64,000 nt of DNA. Origin: Apostichopus japonicus. Lineage: Eukaryota > Echinodermata > Holothuroidea > Aspidochirotida > Stichopodidae. Shown in pieces: positions 40,401-49,400 of this stretch (position 1 is its first letter; each line of letters opens with the position of its first letter). The stretch covers positions 23,455,499 to 23,519,498 of the forward strand of contig NC_092565.1 of assembly GCF_037975245.1 (NCBI RefSeq), read 5' to 3'. A model generated the notes under the pieces. It searched no databases and was not told where the DNA came from. It saw nothing but the letters and a program-made list of their open reading frames with translations. A program made the position numbers and the translations under genes.

Positions 40401-43400
40401 AAAAAGTTTAAGGCCAAGTGGCTCATCCCAGAGAAAAGAGAACAATTAAAGAGGAGGGTCAAGAGAATAAATCAAGCAAAGCTCTGATGAGTATATGGTG
40501 TATCCAACATCTTCATAGCTCGGCTGCATATAATACTTAAGGCCAGCATTCAGGTTACAACCACATTATATTCTATTGACCTATTGCCTTAATTCATCCT
40601 GGACAGTAAGATCTGATTGCCTCATAAGAAGACCCTGCTAGGATTAAAATGTCATACCCTCTAGCTTTTATCACATTTACCTTAAGAAGCAATTTGTTTA
40701 AATATTGTTTTCCTGTTAGCTCACTCCTCCAGTCAGTTGCATTAGATCAAAGAACTGACATCCAAGAGTTAAATGTTTCATCAATATGAAAACTTAAATT
40801 GAAACCTGTCAACTTTTGTCTCTCAGAATAACTCAGAGCTCCAAGTTTGTTTTTATTGTTATGTCTGGTCTGTACCATATAGAAAAGGTCACATAGTTTC
40901 CTACCAAAATGGTTCTTTTTTAAAAAAAAAAAGGGTGTTTTCTCTGATTGCTGTTTGGTTGTTAGTCATGAGCAGTTCCAGTTATGCATACACAGTATTG
41001 CCCTCCATGCTAACATTGGAAATAAATCACATTTTGGTACGTTCTCTACTGAGGGGAAATCCTACACTTTAGCTTTATGTGCATTCTGTACATATGCACC
41101 AATAGTTACATATAGTTCGTACACTACAGAGTACAGACCAATCTGCTTTCTTCCTCATAGCCGCACGCACGTATGACAAGCTAGTTGGAGTACAACGTAT
41201 ATGCAGTACTATACTGTGCATGTGGGCATACCGTCATGCTCATTTATGTTCCTGCAATATAAGTACTGTATACCCTGGTCTTACCCTCTGTCTCTGGAAA
41301 TGATCGGAAACGAGTACAGATATCATTTTTCACTACCAGAGAATTCCTGCAACCAAACATGGTTAATCATGAACAGTGTCATACACCACATTAAATGTCT
41401 ATAACTCTACACTACAGTTCTTTCCAAGATTTTTCGATCTCCGTAAGACTAGTCACTAAGAGTAAGACTTAAACCTCACTCCGATAGACCAGGCCTGCGT
41501 GCCTAACGTTATGGTACTCACCTACAAGGCTAAATCCATACATTTTAGTACTACTTACTGCTCTCCCGCAAGGGGCACAATGTTAAAAGTCCAAGTGGTT
41601 TCATTTGGACAAGCAAAAATCCTTCGGACAATCAATATGAAGGCAAGGTTGTCCGAAGTACAACCTTAAACTTTTCAAAAAATGAGCCCTGATTTACATA
41701 ACCTGTACATAAACATACACACACATGTACATAAACTGATACATAAACCTATACATATCCATTACATGTACATAAACCTATACATATACACAAACCGATA
41801 TATTTATATACATAATCTATACATAAACCTGTACATATACATAGACGTGTACATAAACTGATACATAGACATATACGTAACCTATACATAACTTATACAT
41901 ATACACGCACATGTACATAAACACATGCATAGTTATATACATACACATGTACATGAACAATACATAAACCTATACATGTACATAAACATATACAAAAATA
42001 CATAAACATACATATTCATGTACATAAACCTATACATTTACACAAACCTATACATATAATCTATACATAAACCTGTACATAAACATACATACATGTGTAC
42101 ATAAACTGATACATAAACCTATACATATACATAACCTATACATAAACATTTACATAACCTATACATAAACATGAATATATGCATACACATGTACATAAAC
42201 ATTTACATTAACCTATACATAAACCTATACATATACATAAACCTATCCATATACATAAACCTATATGTATACATATACATAAACCTATACATGTACATAA
42301 ACCTATACATGTACATGTACATAAACCTATACATGTACATGTACATAAACCTATACATGTACATGAACCTATTCATGTACATGTACATAAACCTATTCAT
42401 ACACATAAACCTTTACATATACATTAATCTATACATGTACATAAATCTACACAAAAACATAAACCTATACATGTACATGAACCTATTCATGTACATGTAC
42501 ATAAACCTATTCATACACATAAACCTTTACATATTCATTATTATATACATGTACATAAATCTATACATAAACCTATACATACACATGTCCATGAACCTAT
42601 TCATGTACATGTACATAATCCTATTCATACACATAAACCTATACATATACGTATAGGTATACATATAATACAGAGATTGTGAAACAAAGTACAGTCATCC
42701 AACATCCCAGCTGCATTGTTTGTTCTGTTGTTGAGATCCGACATATTTTTAAGTTTATTCACTCTACGTGGACGAAGTAATACTTTAATAATCTGTGATA
42801 TTTTAAGTTTATTGACTCTACGTGGATGAGGTAATACTGTAATATAATAATCTGTGATATTTTAAGTTTATTGACTCTACGTGGACGAGGTAATACTTTA
42901 ATAATCTGTGATGTCATACGTGGACTACCTACACCCAACAACTGCTTTGTTTTTTGTTAAACTTGAAACGATTATTATAACCTTGGCAAATACTTCAACT
43001 GTGTGAGAAGGATGTTATTTTTTATGTCTGTAATGTCATTGTGAAGTGACTTTCTCAAAATTAAATAGTGATGTCATTTCTGGAGGAGACCTATATTGTA
43101 TCAGTGAAAAACAGCTATAACCAAATTGATTTTGAGATATTACAGAAAAATGTTGTCATTCCATGTTGTATTTCTATACTTTTTATAATATTTGAGAAAT
43201 GACCCTGTAAACATTTGAAGCTAATCAAGTACAAGTGGATGGACTAGACTAACACACTGACCATTTGGTCATAAGGCTTTATATGGCCTCCAGTAACAGT
43301 TTAAAATTACATTACAAGAATGTCATGGACAAATGGTCTCCAGCAATGAAAGAACAGGGCTTGATTGAGTCATTAGAATGTATAAAACAAAGGATTAATA

Positions 43401-46400
43401 TTAAAATTTTGGACTTCAATGAGGAGCTGAGGTCATCATCAATTTAGCCTGTAAAGGAGCATTCCAGAGATGCAGCGTATGTTCAAGATGAATATCTGGA
43501 AACCCAGAATAGCAATAGCAAAATTTGTAGCACTCAGTTTGTTTTTTAAGGTGGGGGAGGGAAGGTAGGGGCATCAAATAAGCCTTAAAAGCTTAACTTT
43601 TACCACATATACTGAGTGTAGTTCAAATATGCCTAGATTGTTAAACTAAATCTCACTAATTCTTAAGTTTTAATTATTAAATTAAAGCAGATTTGAGCTT
43701 TGATTAGACTAAGATGTCCTTGTAGAAGTTTTACCCTGGTGAAGGTCATTGAGCAAATTTAGTGATGACTTTTTGTGTTAATTATCAAAATTTTATCACC
43801 CAGGTTCTTTTAATACTATCATTACAATTAATCGCCATATAAAAATGAAATTGAAAAAATTTGAAAAAAAAATGCTGACTTTTACTTTTTCAAAGCCGAC
43901 TAGGCCAGCTTACATTGTAATTGAATATTACTTGTATATGATAGCAATGAAAAGTGGTTATCAAAATCAGCATTAAAACTAGCGTAAAAGGGACACAAAC
44001 CTAACCATATTCATACCCCCCCACTAGCTAAGAAAAAATCTCATTCCGTTTTGGAGAATTCACCGATTCAATGTTCCTCCTTCACACACAAGGCTGAAGG
44101 CTTGATCAAGTCTAAAGTGACATCATGTGCTTCAAGATAACAGTTGGACTTGTGTTGCCTTAATGATTCCATTCACACTTTAAATACCAAATTTGTCTCC
44201 CAAACAATCCTTTATGTATATATATTTTTTGATACATATTTTTTTAACACAATGTCAGCCACATAAATTTTAAGTCTAAATGCACTCAAACTTGCCATTG
44301 ATGCATTTATTAAAGTGAGACTGTTGCCAAGAAAGAAAAAACAATAGTGCAAATTCATGTCCAAATTTGGCATCGTTGGTCTCGAAAAATATTGATTCAG
44401 AATTCCTGAGGACGAGGGTTTGTCCACTAAACAAAAATGTCTACCATAATGGGGAAGGGTCCAGTGCAGTCGCCTGTATCATTGTCGATTCCACCCGGCC
44501 ACACTTAACAGCTCTAGTAATCTGCAAGTTGTCAGCTGGTCACCAAGCTTTAACCTTACGTCTGTAAGTGGAACAATAACAAGGCTACAGTAGTTCAGAC
44601 ACCCTTGGAAAATGGTAGGAAATGCAATAGCTAGACGGGTTTTAATCTCACTCTGCGATAGATGTTGACATTTTGTTTACGCCGTTGCTATACTAGCCCC
44701 GTCAATGCAGTAGGTATGTTTTGTCATATTTGCATATAAATAGCCACTTTGGTGGTAGAAAATGTGGTACATGTTTAGCGTGTGAATGATTCTCCTCTGG
44801 AAACATTCCAAACATTGTAGTGGTCTCCCTCAAATATACAAACTGTGGCCTGTGGAGACGGTTTTTTTTTTTTATTTGGTGTGGGAGACATTGAACGAAA
44901 GATAATATGTCCACTGCTTGGAATTAATTATCCACCTGTCGTAACACTGCGGTCATGTTTGCTTTGGAGTATTGTTGCTAGTTTGCTAAAAGAGTTATGA
45001 GAGTTCATCATATTCATAGCAAATAACTATTAAAATGCGAAACATGGTTTGATAAGGCGTCACAGATTCACTTTGGTCATATCAAACCTTGGTGGTCTGC
45101 ATACCCTCATAGAAAACTTAAATATAAAACTCCAAAACAGCTATCGTTTCCTCATTTCAAATTCCATTTGCCGGATAAAACTTGTTTTGTTTTGGTCCAT
45201 ACTTGCTCGCTTGCAGCCGCGAGAACCCTCCCTCCCCCTCTCCCCTCCTCCCTCCCTCCCCTCCTCCCTCCCTCCCACTTTCCACTCCTACCGTTAACAT
45301 CGAAAACCAAGGAGAGCCTGTAAGGTTAAAAGTTAACCTCTATTTGAGCAGTTTTATCTCAGTGGTTTCCATTCACAAATAACCAGTACTCTTCATCTCA
45401 GAGTATGAGCTGTCTCGTAAAACTTGAGATTCAAGTACTATAGGATACAACATGACCATTTATGTTTGCTACTTTTAAATTTCTGCACTGGTGGTTGACG
45501 TTACGGTGACAATTTGCGTGCTAGAAATCAAACAAAAATAAAAAACCAAGAAACGTGCAATATATTACCTTACCCCAGAACTCTCCACACATCCCCCCCC
45601 CCCCCCGCCCTATTCTTAGTTTAGACATATTCACAATTTTTTCAGAGCATATAATAAAAACCAACAAGAACTTTAGATGTTGGTAGATCATGATTTTCAA
45701 TTCCATTTCCTATTTTTCTTCTTTCTCTACATTTTTTCGCCCTGGTTTTTGTTTTATTAGTTTCTTTTTTCATCTTATAGCTTTGGTTGGTCCTATTTCA
45801 TATGCTTGTGATTTGCAGTAGTTTTTCATTGGCATGCATATTTATGGCTGTTTGGTTGAGTTGTATTTTATAGACCACATGTCGATCTTGTCATGCAGTC
45901 TCACTCGTGCGAGACCATCACATGTCAGCCAGGAACTAATACTGGTATATCCAGATAACAATTTATGATGTAAGGAGGTATCAGTAATATTTGTACCAGC
46001 CAAAGAAGAGGTAACTTGCTACCTGCATGATTGTTTGATGTCAGGAAGTTGTTAATACTTGTCTCTGATCAACAGATGAAAACCTGTCAAGTATGAACCT
46101 GTCATGAGTATAGCAGATTCCATATCTTTCTATATTAACTCTGTTGTAATGAAAGCCAAGGAGCAGCAGTACCTCACTTTCATTCTGTTCTGATGTATAT
46201 TCCTAGTTCAATTAAGATTTTTTTCACATTTTCCTTTGGTCTTCAAACGTACTAACCTTTGGACCAATGACAACATATTTGTATGTCTGTTGGTGTGTTA
46301 ACTGTGTGTGTGTTATGCGTGTGTTTGACACCTTTACTTACAAACAGTTCTCAGTTGACAACAAGGGGATCTCAAAGACACATTGGACACATGGATGACC

Positions 46401-49400
46401 ACATGGTGGAGGTCAGAGGTCACACTTTGAATAATGTTTAAATGTTAGATCTCTTGATGGAAAAATTTGGCCAAGTTTATACTTAATATAAGAATGTTCC
46501 ACTTTGAATACAGATGCCCTTAGCTTTTTTTGAGTGGAGGTCAAAGGTTATTTCTAGTTAGCAGAAAAAAGGTCTTGTAGTTTTAACATGGCATATATAT
46601 TTGATATATTTTTGCTCCATAATTTCATACAGAAGCAAAGTAATGTTTTCTGTTGGGGTCATAGGTTATTTGTTCTCAGTGGAGGTACAGTAAAGTGATA
46701 TAAACAATAAATATTACTGATATCTGGTATACATATTATGCAATATATTTACATGGTAGAAGTCTGTATGTCACAGTAAAATTCTCCATGACAATGGTAC
46801 ATGTTACAAAACGGCTAGATGTGAAAAGAAATTGTGAAATTAATGAAATGAAGTAGAGGCATATGTATCATTTTAGATTTTGCGAACAAACGTTCCAATT
46901 AATCTATGGGTAAAACTACCACTGTTTCATCTTTTTTTAAATAATTAGTTTCACTTTTCTTGTGTTTGTTTTACGTGTTTGTCGGATGATCTAATTTCCA
47001 ACGACCTTAAAGATCAACAGTTTTAGCCTCCAAATATGCTTGAAAGTTATATCATAGTCACCCATTATCACCTTCAACAAAGTATTTCACTGCCCCCCGT
47101 AAGAACATTCATCCTTTGTTTAGACACCTCATTGTCTCATTGCACCCCCCCCCCCCCCGTATGCCTGGGAATAATTCAAATAATCCTTAACCTCCAGCAG
47201 ATTACTCTTGGAAACTTTTGACCATGTTTAGCGCACTAACTTTGGGAGTAATCATGATGACCTTTAAGGAAGTAGAAGAGCCAGCACTAACCAAGTATTT
47301 CATGAATAAAAGAGCAGAGGAGGTTTTTTTACTAGAATAGGATTCCAATCAATGACTTCTAGGTTACAAGCCCTGATCTCTACTAAACTGAGCTATCCAG
47401 ACATACATTTAACGGCGTTTCCCTACGTGGCATTCAATCGCATTTCAAGTCCGTTTATAATTTGCTCGCCAACTTTCTGTCCTTCGAGTATTAAATGTTT
47501 GGAAATAAATAAAGGAGGAGGATTTATGCTACAGTACACCAGTACATTGTATGTACCACTGGTCACACCTCTGGTCACACCACTCTACAGGACACGACTG
47601 GACGCCTCATACTTGGACACTGCTGACCGGACGCCTCATACTTGCACAGCCTGCTGACTGACCGGTCGGCTCCAAACTGAAGACTGCTGTCAACTTCAGC
47701 TTTCTTTCAATTTGACTTTAACAATATAAAATCCTTGCAGAAGAAGTACAGACCTCATCCCCCTTGTGTATTTAATTGGATTTTTGTTTCTTAAATGGAA
47801 TGGACTTAGGGTTTTTTTTTCAAACTATAATAGCCTGTTCATTCTTTTGTTCATTAATTGGATGGTATTCACAACTTTTGTGCCTTCCTAAGCTGGATCT
47901 GATTGGATTATTAAGATTTAAACAGTTCAAATCCTAAATGCTTTCTTGAAAGTATCTTGTGGGTGGTGGTGGGTTTTTGTTCACTTTTAATGGAAGAAAT
48001 CTCTTTTGAATTTGCAAAAGCAGTCCTTTTGTGCTGTACAGGTATCTGTGTACATAATAATACTATAATACAACAACAACAAAAACCTTAAGCCCTAGAG
48101 AGTGGTTTTGCTCAAGCTGTTTCAGTTGTTTTATTAGATAAACTTTGTTGAACCTAATAACTGTTTGAAAAAACAACTAGTATGTTGCCTGATGTCTGCA
48201 GACATTGGAGGGGGGGGCGGTGGGGGGATATTGTCATTGATAAATACATGCAAAATTGAAGAAAAGATCTGAGGTAAGTAAGTTGTGCAAAATGTATGTA
48301 AAGATGTACAAACTTTGGTAGCTGAAATGCAAAGATGAAAAAAAAAGGTTCCTTAGGTATTGTTTGTTATATTTTGTAAGGTTAACTTGAAATAAAAACT
48401 GTTGCAAGCTATACAAGTCTCCAGGTTACGAAAAAAAAGGAGCAAATCATGTTGAAAGAAGCCTAATTTGTGGTATTGCTGAGAAAAGTAATAAAATGAC
48501 CTGATTTTCACTGGTTGTCACCCCCCCCCTCTCTCTACCCTCTCCTCCATCTGCTTGGAAATGAAAGAGGACTGTCATCAATTGATCAATAACTTGTATT
48601 CCGTGGAAAAGGTGACAATTTATACCGGTATTATATCAGTTATTTCTCTGAAGAACGGAAATGACATTCACACTTTGGGTCTTTCAAATATGATGTTGAT
48701 CAGATTATGGATAACATCTGAAAGATCTGGGATGATTTTTACATGACCACTACACTCAACAAGTGTCAATTCCAAACTTCAAAGTCTCTGGAGTGCTGCT
48801 AGTTAAGAGCTTGTTTCCATGACAAATTCACGTCTCCATAATCTGTGGCCTCTAGCAATCACATTATTTGTTCATTCTTTCTTATGTAACACCTGAGATG
48901 AGGCAATTTCACCTCGCCTTTGGTCTTATTTTCCCACTGCCTTTTAAAGGAGTCAAGTTAATATGTGGTTTCTGTACCGTGAATAAAAGTAAACCAAAAT
49001 TTCCTGGAAATAGTTTAGTAGAAGAGTATCTAGTCCTAGAAAATATTTGCTTTTCTGTCTTTTGAATTGGCATTTGGGGCTTACAACAAAAACAAGGAGT
49101 TATTTTAAAGCCTACTTGGAAGGCCTGTCTTTCTTTTAGTAAAGTTTGATGGCAGTGGGATTTTGAAATTGATTGTTTCGATGATTAAATTGATAACTTT
49201 ACCTTCTTTTCTCTTGTTAGGCGCTAACTTGAAGTGTTAATCTGGAATGCAGCCATATTTTTAACTTAACTTTCTTTTCTTTTGTCTTTTGTTAGGGGTT
49301 AACATGATGGGTGTTAATCTGGAAAACAGTCAAATGGCTGGAGTAAACCTCAGAGTAGCAAAACTGAAAAATGCCAACTTACAAAATTCAAACCTGCGAA

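Noticed and set aside
42171-42656. 161-codon open frame of Ile-Asn-Leu-Tyr repeats
   Set aside because: It lies wholly in the ACATAAACCTAT low-complexity array, is also open on the other strand, and exists only because the repeat lacks stop codons.
41695-42665. Interstitial telomere-like repeat
   Set aside because: The unit is not TTAGGG or a variant of it; CCTATA blocks are irregular.
47352-47657. 101-codon frame over the tRNA-like sequence
   Set aside because: Overlaps tRNA-like and small tandem repeat sequence; no conserved motif.
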